DNA from: Monoraphidium neglectum
Taxonomy: Eukaryota > Chlorophyta > Chlorophyceae > Sphaeropleales > Selenastraceae
Length of the DNA: 12,764 bases
Reading direction: 5' to 3'
Assembly: GCF_000611645.1 (NCBI RefSeq)
Contig: NW_014012924.1
Span: 1-12,764 of the forward strand
Part shown: positions 1 through 7,226 of the stretch, piece by piece
Numbering within the stretch: the first letter of the stretch is position 1
Layout of the letters: each line of letters opens with the position of its first letter
Translations under genes and position numbers: made by a program
The notes under the pieces: model-generated
What the model was told of the DNA's origin: nothing
Database searches by the model: none
What the model saw: only the letters and a program-made list of their open reading frames with translations

Positions 1-35
1 CTCCTGTCCCCCTCCCCCCGCGCCCTCCCCCCCAG

Positions 36-2232
36 GATCAAGGGCAAGGGCTTCAACGTCCCCAGCCTGCTGGGCCCAGGCTACGACCCCGCAGAGTGGC
101 GCGAGTGCGCCATCGTCGTCAGCAGGTGTGCCTTGACGCCGCTTACTCTGATGAACAGGTTCTGAGGCCGGGAGATCAAAAGCCTGCATTTTCATGCAAA
201 CATGTGCACTGATTGCTGGTTCTGCTTGCCGGGGCCTGCTGTCAATTATGGCATGCCAGGGAAAGCACTCCTTGCAGCAGCGAGGCCTGACCATACATAA
301 TCAAGCCAGCTCAGCCTGCTTGACGGCGAGCACCGCCCTTGATGCCTGCAGGCTGGGACCCGCAGACTGCCACCGCCTGCACGCCCCCGTCACCGGCCGC
401 GTTGCCAAGGTGCGTCGCTGAGCTGGTGGCTGGCGTGTGAGGGTGCCCCGTGACGGCGACGCTTGCTCACAGGACAACGCAGATTGCATGCGTTGTGGTG
501 AAACTCATTCGATGCGGGGCACCAAAAATGGAAGCAGCTGATCAGGCACAAGGCATGCTGCCACTTAAGTGAGCAAGCAGGCGTACAGGCAGCGAGCTCG
601 GAGCGACACGTTGTCGCCGACCTTGTCCAGCCGATCAGAGCCGCATGCATGTCGGCACGCAGCACCCAACCCGGTAGGAAGAGAGGAAACCTGTCGCATT
701 CTCGCCCTTGCCGAGCGCAGCGCCTGCTGTAGTCTTGATCAACCTGCTTACCCTGGTGGCGTGACCACTGCTGCCCCCGCCCCCCCAGATCACGCGCCGT
801 GGCGACCGCTTCATGTCATCCATGTGGGTGGCGGTGCACTCCTCGCTGGACGTGATGGTCGAGAACGAGAGGTGTGCTCGGGGCACTGTGTGCGCCGCTA
901 ATCTATTCTATATCTGCATTGTTGCATCTGGACAGTTGGCCATTACTTAAGGGGCTGACAGAACGCTCTGCACGACCTTGCTCGGACGGGTAGGGTACAG
1001 CAGCTGCGCCCCAGGGGGGCAGAGCTTGGGCGGCCTGAAGCTGCGCTGATTGCTGCGGAGCGATGCTAGAACAGCCTGGTGAGGCTGGCGTTGGACGCCA
1101 AGCGACGAGAGCGTGCGTGAATGCAGCTGCACAGCCTGCCGTACGTGCTGGACTGGATGATGTTGCCACTCGACAACTATGCCGCCCTTGCCCCTCCGGT
1201 CCCTGCCATCCCGCCCCTCCAGGCTGATCATGGAGTTTGAGACGGACGCCTTTGGCCCGGTGGTCATGGTGAGGCCGGCCTTGGGGCGCTGATGAGCCAT
1301 GCATGCGCACTGCGCTGCGTCGTGCCTGCCGCGCCCCCCCTTTTAGTTCCTGTCCAGCCAATTCCATCCGCGGCCCTTTTGAGAAGTTCCCACCTGCGCT
1401 CTGTGGGCACATATTCGGTGGCTCCCAGCGGCGCAGCCTGCACTTGCCGGCGCAAGCTGGTGCGGGATGCGCACACTGAGGCGTTGGCTGCCGCCATGCG
1501 ACTCTCTTCGTGTGTTAGGTGGCAATTGGGGCGTGCGATGTCGGCACTGTGCAGCCGCTGGTCAAGGAAGGCGCGCGCGTCACCAAGGTCCGACCGAGTC
1601 GGTGTTGGGTGGCCTCAGCACTCCGTGTGCATGGGCCTTCAGAATACCTGAAACATCTGAATCGAATATTCCATGAACAAGGCACGTGGGGGGCCTGGCT
1701 GCCCAAGCAGTCAAGGTTGCTGATTCAACGGGAAAAACACATCCTTGTGCCACCGGAAAACCTTGTTGCCGTGACTCATCAGGGCGACGAGGCGGCCGTG
1801 TTCGAGTTTGGCGGCTCCATCATGGCCACCGTCTTCAGGTGAGGCGGCGGCGAGCACTTGCGCCGATGGAGCACATTCGCTGCCTTCTTATTGCACTGGC
1901 GTCCAAGTAATAGTGCGGTCAGGCTTCAACACCTTTGGTACGTCATTCATTAGTCTCTCAGTCTCGCCAGCTGGAGCCTTAATTGACTGCAAATCTCATG
2001 TGCGCACAGTATAACTCACGTTTCCCCGGGGTTTGTTGCCATAATACTAGTTCATCCACTTCAAATCACTCTCCACCACGCTGCACGTCCTCACAGGCCG
2101 GGCTCTATTGAGTTTGACGAGGACCTGCTGCAGCACACCTCACGCCGCTGCGAGACGCGAGCCCTGCTCGGCACCAGCCTCGGGCGTGCGACGCGCCCCG
2201 TCGGCGCGCCTGCGGGGCGTGCAGTGCAGTGA
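36..2232 (+). CDS. PSD: Phosphatidylserine decarboxylase proenzyme, copy 1 (3' seven exons, 5' part outside window)
   Basis: Pyruvoyl-dependent enzyme that decarboxylates phosphatidylserine to phosphatidylethanolamine. Exons read from the sequence: 36-125, 352-409, 789-871, 1223-1268, 1519-1587, 1783-1838, 2097-2232 (TGA at 2230-2232), all with GT-AG borders and consistent phases, giving 178 residues. Bases 1-35 are the C-rich end of an intron, so the first exons lie off the window. Visible family motifs: IKGKGFNVPSLLGP; PADCHRLHAPVTG, corresponding to DYHRxHxPVxG with its catalytic His; GACDVGTV, the family GAxxVGS block; GDEAAVFEFGGS, containing the Gly-Ser self-cleavage site that yields the pyruvoyl group; and a short C-terminal tail ending in an R/A/P/G-rich stretch. 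Oddities: RLGP replaces the usual RLSP, DCHR replaces DYHR, and Ile follows the reactive Ser where the family has Thr. Nine residues differ from copy 2. Family identity is confident; catalytic activity is inferred. Confidence 0.92.
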
Positions 2233-2467
2233 TGCAGCTTACGGAGGGGAATTGGCCGTTTGGTTTTCGGATCACATTTGTATGAAAGGGACGATGGGCG
2301 AGGCTACTGACCCTCACCTGTCGGGGTGATGGAGGGCGGCCGTGCATCAGGGCTCTGTGAATGGGGTGAACCGCATTTGTCCGGTAACGGACGTGCACAT
2401 GCATGCACCCCCAATCGCTGTTGATGCTGCACTGAGTGTCATCCAGCACGCTGATGTACATCGCATA
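2233..2467 (+). other. 3' UTR / 3' flank of PSD copy 1
   Basis: I see no exon-like coding in this stretch after the TGA of copy 1. It is followed by repeat R, whose TGTAA motifs probably define the transcript end, giving a 3' UTR of roughly 370-430 nt. Confidence 0.5.
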
Positions 2468-2596
2468 AACCCTCCTGCCAATCTCTTCTGCAGTAGAAGC
2501 ATGCAGAGTGTTTTGAACTGGCCACAGTTACTCAGGATGTGCGTGTGCGGGAGTTGATGTTGCATGAACATACATGCCGTCAACAACCAGCAGGAT

Positions 2597-2601
2597 TGTA
2601 A
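2597..2601 (+). terminator. Candidate polyadenylation signal TGTAA (PSD copy 1)
   Basis: This is the first TGTAA after the copy 1 stop codon, about 365 nt downstream. TGTAA is the standard green-algal poly(A) signal. The site is not conserved in R', where the matching bases read TGCAA. Confidence 0.4.
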
Positions 2602-2648
2602 AACCACTGGTCGATCGTGATGCAGCATGTGTTTTTGCGGGGTGACAC

Positions 2649-2653
2649 TGTAA
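2649..2653 (+). terminator. Candidate polyadenylation signal TGTAA (PSD copy 1, conserved in R')
   Basis: This second TGTAA is kept at the homologous position in R' (6823-6827) within the shared context ACTGTAATG. That makes it the better candidate for the functional signal of PSD copy 1. Confidence 0.5.
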
Positions 2654-2861
2654 TGGTATATATTTTCATGAAAGGTATCGCCCTGGCAGGGATTGTGTGT
2701 ATGAACTGGTCAACCATCAAACCGGCGACGCCTCCTTTACCGTAATTGCCCAGGCTGTTCTGGCGCTTGATTCGTGTACATCAAGTCATGCATAGTAGAA
2801 CGGTAAGACAGGCATACGGCAGATGCACAAGTGGGGAAGGAAGTCACATCAATTGCAGCAG

Positions 2862-2879
2862 TGCAGCAGCGCTGCTGCA
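2862..2879. repeat. Perfect 18-nt palindrome
   Basis: TGCAGCAGC is followed directly by its reverse complement GCTGCTGCA. It lies just after repeat R and upstream of the proposed first exon of gene X. It is made of CAG/CTG units, so it may be simple-sequence drift; no function is apparent. Confidence 0.6.
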
Positions 2880-2951
2880 GGACAGGGGCTTGCACTTGCA
2901 CAAGCAATATCATACGGTAGCACCTGGTTGCGTTTTTACGTAAACTCGGTT

Positions 2952-3085
2952 ATGTTTGAATTTTTGAATCTATCAAGTGCGCACAATCTATTGCCTCCTC
3001 GACAAACAGCCGCTTGTCTCAGCTTCGCCACCGTGGCGCGAGTGATTTCCTCCGCGTCTGGAGCTCTAGGTGCGAGCAAGATCAG
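2952..3085 (+). CDS. Candidate first coding exon of gene X (possible targeting peptide)
   Basis: The reading frame from ATG 2952 gives an N-terminus starting MFEFLNLSSA, with many Ser/Ala residues, a few Arg and a single acidic residue. This composition resembles an organelle targeting peptide. A GTACCT donor follows at 3086. The exon would end in phase 2, which fits the acceptor before 3877 and joins in frame to the next proposed exon over a 791-nt intron. An in-frame ATG at 2823 inside the tail of R is an alternative start. A competing 5' exon is the frame from ATG 3288 to 3429 (MPKRRGRK, then a Ser/Pro stretch), which would join at 3882 in phase 1. There is no homology support for either, so this is a weak call. 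Confidence 0.28.
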
Positions 3086-3876
3086 GTACCTGCTGGCTGG
3101 GCTTCATGGGCAGGCCTCGCCCTGACACCCTCAGTGGCGACAACGCTGAGAGAGACAACATAGCGGCCAGCTGCGAGCGGCCCGGTCGCTGCGAACGCCT
3201 CCCGCGGCGGGGCGCCCCAGCTCAACGGCACTGGGCGGAGTGCAATGCCTGCTGCGTTGTTGGCGTGAACGGGCCAACAAACGGGGAATGCCGAAAAGAC
3301 GGGGGCGAAAACTGCGTTACACACAGAGCATCTCTGAACCCCTTGAAGCTTCGAGCAGCTCATCTTCTCCTCCTCGACCAACCCACTCCATGTGTTGCGC
3401 TGCAGCCTGTCTTGGGAGGAGGCTCAAGGGTGCATAGTTGCTGCTGGGTGCGCTGGGTGCGAGCAGGCTGGGTGCCGGGTGGCGACGCGCTCGTGGCGCT
3501 GCTGCCCATCGTCGGCAGGGCAAGGCATCACATCGCTGCTGGGGCCCTCTGCTTGGTGGTTGGACCCAATTTGCGTGCCACCTGTGCATGGCTTTGACAG
3601 GCAATTTGCGTGCAATGCACCGGCTACTGCCTCACAACCTTTGAGCAGATTCCCATCTTCTTGCATACTCCCTTGACAACTTTGTGGGCGGTGGACAACT
3701 GCAGGGGTTGATTTATGCGCGAGGTAGGAGCGTGGCTGGATGTTGATTAGAGGCGCACTGCTGGTACCCACCTTTAGCAGTGCAGTCCTCCTACCACTGG
3801 AGTGTCGACACTCACCTCCAGTGCTCCTTGAGTTGTGACTTGCGAACTCTCACCTGTTTAGTTGCCTTCCATGCAG
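3086..3876 (+). other. Probable 5' intron or 5' region of gene X, content unresolved
   Basis: Several open frames cross this stretch on both strands, including a 175-codon one at 3070-3597, but none shows recognisable motifs and open frames arise by chance in GC-rich DNA. The frame from ATG 3288 (KRRGRK, then SSSSSSPPRP) is the only one with a plausible N-terminal composition. A 14-nt perfect palindrome GAGTGTCGACACTC lies at 3800-3813 inside a larger imperfect inverted repeat at 3795-3823. Confidence 0.35.
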
Positions 3877-6217
3877 CACAGGGGTTTGTGAAGACTTTGA
3901 GTACAACCTTCAAACCAAGACGTGATTGCACGCCTACCTCCATTTGTCATCGCAGCTCGCGTGGGTTCCTCCAATATCCAGTTTTTGCGCAGCCATTGTG
4001 TTTGGCTGCAGCTCAGTTCCCTTCCCCGTCTGCCTCTCCGTGCATCATCATTGACTTGCAGCTACAAGGTCATGAAGGACTCTGCAAGCGTGCAGCTCGT
4101 TCGCTGGGTGGATAGCCACGTTGATGTGGGTGACAAGCGCGCAGTGATGCAGGTGGTTCTCAGATTCGATGAGTCAACATGTCAGAAGTACATGGCCATG
4201 GGAGACGACATTCGAACAGACATGCTCAAGGAAGCTGCTGCAGGTGGGTTTCCGACCCTGGGCCGTCCCGTACATGGCAGCATCACAGTGAGGTCAATGG
4301 CAGGCGGTTTGCGCTTGGCGCAACCGCATCGTCTGAATCCATGCTGCAGCAGTCGCAGTTGTCAATATCAGCCGCATGCACCACCATGTCCAGCATGCCA
4401 GCTGCCAGTTTGCCCCTTCCAGTCGCAGTGCGTTGCATGTGTCCAGTCAGCTAGCAAACTTGCTTTTTAATTGCTGATAGTCTTTTGCAACAAGCAGGGG
4501 CATGACGCTTCCCCGGGGCCTGCTCCCAGCAGGCGTACGGAGCACTCCATATGCGCCATGCTTGGGTGGTGCCAGGGCAGCAGGCAGCTCTGCAGCCCAG
4601 CAGTTGTGCTGCATGGCTCGATTTGTGCCCACAAGCGTGCTTGTGCCTTATCGCATGCTTGGCTCCACCCTCCACCTCCTGGCCTTCCGCACACCCTGGC
4701 CTTCCTCTGTCCACCATCCCATCTTCCAGGCACAGGAGCAGCAGCATCAGGTGAGCTTTGTGAGCATCTTGCAATCCATATTATCAACTGATTGGGGCTG
4801 GGGCTTCCCGGGGCGTACACAGCATACGTTGCTGTTGCGTGTGGATCAAGATGATGGTCAGTGCAAACCTTGATGGAAGACCCAGCTGCAGCTTGCAAGC
4901 ATGGTGAAGTGACAACACCGGGCGCCCCACAGCTGCGGGCACAGTTGGCAGCAAGCATACGTGCTCTGTTATCCAGTTCCTCATTCCCATCACCTGATTG
5001 TCCGTGCTGACACCGCTCGCTTACTGGAATCGCCCCTTTATTACCACTCTGTACAAGCATGCTGATCTGTGCTTTCAGACCCTATTGCCCACTTTGTTTC
5101 GTCACATGCAATGGGTGGCCGGCCCACCAGTATACGAGCTAACAAGTACCCTTATTATTGACCCCTTTCCTCGCATCTGCCCTGCACGGCTGTTGCCTGG
5201 CCCTCTGCAACTGACACACAGCAGCAGGTGAGATGCTGCAAGATTTTGCGATGGTGCCGGCCGGCTGGCAAGCCTGCTAACCCTGCATCCCCAGCTGCTG
5301 CTTCTGCCACTGTTTGTGGAGCAGCTGAGAACCTACGCAGCAGCAGTCCCAGTTGTCAATATTGAACTCATGCACCGCCATGGGAGGGGCTCAGCATGAA
5401 GCCTGCTGGTGCAAACCTGTCTTGACTTTTCTCGACCTTGCATCCCATGCCTGTTGCTGCCCATTCCCATGTATGCATCGTGTGGCTTCGGATTCTCCTA
5501 GGTCCCTCAACAGGAGCAGCAGGTGAGCCTTTGTTGGACGCACGGGAATAAATGCAGTGTGGCGGCAACGGACGCCTTGCAGTGGTCCAGTCTGCCCGCG
5601 CCCTGCGGGGTTGTGCTTTGATGCGTGCCATGCCCCTGCCGTCGCATGTACCTTGATGGTCCCCGCCCGGGCATCTTCCATCATCCCACAGCAGCAGCAG
5701 GTGACACGCTTCAGATTAGTACTGTGATTTGGGATGGAAAAGGCTGCTGTGCGATGGGAAACGAAGGCTTCATCATTGTCCAAACAGCGGGCAGATGGTA
5801 AGCCCCATGACAGCAGCAGGGATCCTACCCCTTGGCACTGTTGCCTCTGTCCTCGCTTTGCAGCCTTTTCTCGACCAACGGGTCCCTCAACTGTGACTGT
5901 CGGATCGTGCCGATCTGCAGATCACGCCGAGCCGGATGCTTGGGAGGACATGATGCAGCGGCTCAACAAGTGGTCTGATGACATGGTGAGCTGCTAGCAC
6001 TGCGGCACTGCCATGTAGGTGCTGCTTGACTTATCTTAAAGCATCAGATAGGAGGCTGCTGGCATGCTTGGTCATTTTTTGCTAGCAGCAGATTAGCGGG
6101 TTTCAGACATGCATGGTTAATGCAACTGCTGCCTGTGCTTCTGTGCAGGCGGAGAAGGCGACATGGTACTGGTTGACGCCGCCTCGGCGCCGAGTTGCTG
6201 AAAAGAAGAGTTCATGA
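3877..6217 (+). CDS. Gene X: unrecognised multi-exon protein (5' end uncertain)
   Basis: I do not recognise the family. Proposed exons: 3877-3921, 4062-4243, 4730-4750, 5222-5227, 5502-5522, 5692-5700, 5864-5985, 6149-6217 (TGA 6215-6217). The best-supported exon, 4062-4243, encodes YKVMKDSASVQLVRWVDSHV and then DVGDKRAVMQVVLRFDE, a strand-rich, probably folded domain. The exon before it adds CEDFEYNLQTKT in matching phase. Exon 5864-5985 encodes an acidic/aromatic segment with PDAWEDMMQRLNKWSDDM, probably helical. The last exon adds AEKATWYWLTPPRRRVAEKK, a basic end. Between the two domains all exons are phase 1 and spell a small-residue linker of Gly, Ala, Ser, Thr and Pro. The 6-nt exon at 5222 is very uncertain, and 3882 is an alternative acceptor for the first exon. 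A TGTAA lies about 520 nt after the stop, a 3' UTR length similar to that of PSD copy 2. Splicing is inferred from borders and phase only. Confidence 0.55.
4346..4400 (+). repeat. Intronic repeat in gene X (partner of 5340-5398)
   Basis: GCAGCAGTCGCAGTTGTCAA here matches GCAGCAGTCCCAGTTGTCAA at 5340-5359. Similarity continues through ATAT, CATGCACC, CCATG and CAGCATG. Both copies follow CAG-rich sequence and lie in introns between the two domains of X, so this segment of the gene grew by internal duplication. Confidence 0.75.
4730..5700 (+). other. Series of proposed phase-1 microexons (21, 6, 21, 9 nt)
   Basis: Four CAG-rich blocks each end in CAG followed by a GT donor: 4730-4750 (GCACAGGAGCAGCAGCATCAG bar its last base, then GTGAGC), 5222-5227 (CAGCAG, GTGAGA), 5502-5522 (starting GTCCCTCAACAGG, GTGAGC) and 5692-5700 (CAGCAGCAG, GTGACA). 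Each has an AG acceptor directly before it and a length divisible by three. The upstream exon ends in phase 1 (4243) and the downstream exon opens in the matching phase (5864), so any subset of them keeps the frame. Read in that phase they add runs such as GTGAAAS, GPSTGAA and AAA. A degraded unit, CAGCAGCAGGGATCC at 5812-5826, has lost its GT. The two 21-nt exons are more convincing than the 6- and 9-nt ones. Confidence 0.4.
5340..5398 (+). repeat. Intronic repeat in gene X (partner of 4346-4400)
   Basis: This is the second copy of the CAG-linked intronic block described at 4346-4400. It is preceded by an open phase-1 stretch from 5296 (CTGCTGCTTCTGCC), which might be a decayed or alternative exon but lacks a good donor. 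Confidence 0.7.
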
Positions 6218-6796
6218 CAGTTGTTGGTCCTGATTGCAGCTGCGGGGTTGGCAGTGCTTGTGGCGCTTGCATGTTGGCAAGCCTACAGGCCTCAAGGGAG
6301 GGCCTTCTGCTACATCGTGGCGTTGGCAGCCTTCGGTGGCCTGAGAGTGTTCATGCTGCGCTGGGAACTGAGTGGAGTTCAATCTCCTGCACTGAGCCTG
6401 GCCGCTGCTGTGGAAAGTGCGCTGCAAGCAGCAGGCGCCTTGCAGCAGCAGCGGCGACAGCAGCAACAGCAGCAGGAGCAGCAGCAGGAGGCTGCAATAA
6501 GGAACACGGGGCTGCATTCAGGAACAAAATCAGATGGAACCTTTTGTTTTCCGGCAATGAACATCCAGTTAAGGAAAAAGTTGAACCGCAAAAGTCCTTT
6601 GGTTTGGAAATTGTCCCAGGACCCGCTGCAAATATCTTCTGCAGTGAATTGTATGCAGTGTGTTCTGAGATGGCCACATGCACTCAGGTTGTGCCACACC
6701 TGCAGTGCATCATGCGCGTTGGTTGCTTGTGCATTGGCCTGTAATGAACATGCCTTCAACAACCAGCAGGATTGCAAACTCACTGGGCGGCAGTGA
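6218..6796 (+). CDS. In-frame continuation of gene X after TGA: hydrophobic hairpin and Gln-rich tail
   Basis: The frame that ends in TGA at 6215-6217 reopens at once and stays open for 192 codons to a TGA at 6794-6796. From 6221 it reads LLVLIAAAGLAVLVALACW, then QAYRPQGR, then AFCYIVALAAFGGLRVFML: two membrane-spanning-length segments around a short basic loop. A helix-like Ala-rich part and a Gln-rich run follow. An AG at 6219-6220 lies directly before TTG TTG, so splicing from the donor at 5986 to 6221 would join the TM hairpin in frame after SDDM and skip the TGA-containing exon. The acceptor has a purine-rich, poor upstream tract. The last third overlaps repeat R', which has no conserved frame, so the true end may be earlier. 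Alternatives: a broken C-terminus after a nonsense mutation, TGA readthrough, or a chance open frame in a 3' UTR. Confidence 0.4.
   Translation, partial: QLLVLIAAAGLAVLVALACWQAYRPQGRAFCYIVALAAFGGLRVFMLRWELSGVQSPALSLAAAVESALQAAGALQQQRRQQQQQQEQQQEAAIRNTGLHSGTKSDGTFCFPAMNIQLRKKLNRKSPLVWKLSQDPLQISSAVNCMQCVLRWPHALRLCHTCSASCALVACALACNEHAFNNQQDCKLTGRQ
6441..6490 (+). repeat. CAG-rich simple repeat
   Basis: An interrupted CAG run with CGG, CGA, CAA and GAG interruptions. In the frame of 6218-6796 it encodes a Gln-rich run with Arg and Glu interruptions. CAG units also dominate the microexon borders upstream in the same gene. Confidence 0.8.
6740..6744 (+). terminator. Candidate polyadenylation signal TGTAA (gene X)
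   Basis: This is the first TGTAA after the TGA at 6215-6217. It lies in a part of R' that is not matched in R. Confidence 0.4.
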
Positions 6797-6822
6797 TGTC
6801 GCATGTGTTTTGCGCGTGGTAC

Positions 6823-6827
6823 TGTAA
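6823..6827 (+). terminator. Candidate polyadenylation signal TGTAA (gene X, conserved in R)
   Basis: TGTAA in the context ACTGTAATG, kept at the homologous position in R (2649-2653). It would serve either the stop at 6217 or, with a very short 3' UTR, the stop at 6796. Confidence 0.5.
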
Positions 6828-7003
6828 TGATACATGTCTATGAAAGGACGTCGCCCAAGGCTTGAGGGTTTGCGTGCATGACCTGGTCAACCATCAAACC
6901 AGCGACGGCTCCCAGGATTGCCTACGATGCTCTGCCCCGTTGTTCGCGTAACTGCGGTCATGTATAGTGGACTGGCAAGGCAGGCATACAGCAGATGCAC
7001 ACT

Positions 7004-7226
7004 CACAGCGCTGACGACAGCGTGATGTCACCAGAACATGGATCCTTTGGGTCACGTTTGAAATGACACATTGCTGAGCTGCGGTGCTCGCTGATTGAAG
7101 GCTGTGCATGGAAGCCGTTCGTTCCTTATCACTAATATATTCCGCGATTTCAAGCACACTCCAAGAACACACCGGACGCAAAGTCCAAATCTAATTGATC
7201 GCGTTGCGCGTTGCTACGACGACACA
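7004..7226 (+). promoter_or_regulatory. Upstream region / presumptive promoter of PSD copy 2
   Basis: About 220 nt separate repeat R' from the ATG of PSD copy 2. An AT-rich TATA-like stretch, TAATATAT at 7133-7140, lies about 87 nt before the ATG in otherwise GC-rich DNA. The position suits a core promoter, but there is no transcript evidence and the exact start site is unknown. Confidence 0.28.

Larger units (their letters stand above)
2468..2832 (+). repeat. Direct repeat R (partner of 6620-7003)
   Basis: This stretch aligns collinearly with 6620-7003. Conserved blocks seen by eye are TCTTCTGCAG (2484-2493 and 6635-6644), TGGCCACA (2519-2526 and 6671-6678), an exact 18-mer starting CAACAACCAG (2581-2598 and 6757-6774), a TGTAA (2649-2653 and 6823-6827), an exact 18-mer starting CTGGTCAACC (2706-2723 and 6883-6900) and CAGGCATAC (2809-2817 and 6981-6989). 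The other copy is longer, mainly through an extra ~25 nt between the second and third blocks. No reading frame is conserved between the copies, so it is non-coding. It lies in the 3' flank of PSD copy 1, while its partner forms the 3' end of gene X. PSD copy 2 has no such repeat after it. Confidence 0.85.
6620..7003 (+). repeat. Direct repeat R' (partner of 2468-2832)
   Basis: Diverged copy of R; the shared blocks are listed at 2468-2832. It forms the 3' end of gene X and stops about 220 nt before the start codon of PSD copy 2. Together R and R' bracket all of gene X in direct orientation. Confidence 0.85.

Noticed and set aside
36..2232. PSD copy 1 as a pseudogene
   Set aside because: All seven exons keep their length, phase, splice borders and Gly-Ser site, and the nine residue changes from copy 2 break no frame. 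Nothing in the visible part is disabling.
3070..3597. A 175-codon open frame on the plus strand
   Set aside because: No start-codon or motif support, cysteine- and arginine-rich low-information content, and equally long frames on the opposite strand; typical of chance frames in GC-rich DNA.
6215..6217. TGA as a selenocysteine codon
   Set aside because: Green algae have selenoproteins, but there is no neighbouring redox motif and I cannot identify a SECIS element by eye. Alternative splicing or a genuine stop is simpler.
2468..7003. R and R' as long terminal repeats of a retrotransposon
   Set aside because: No reverse transcriptase, integrase or gag-like sequence lies between them, no target-site duplication or TG...CA ends were found, and the interior looks like a spliced host gene.
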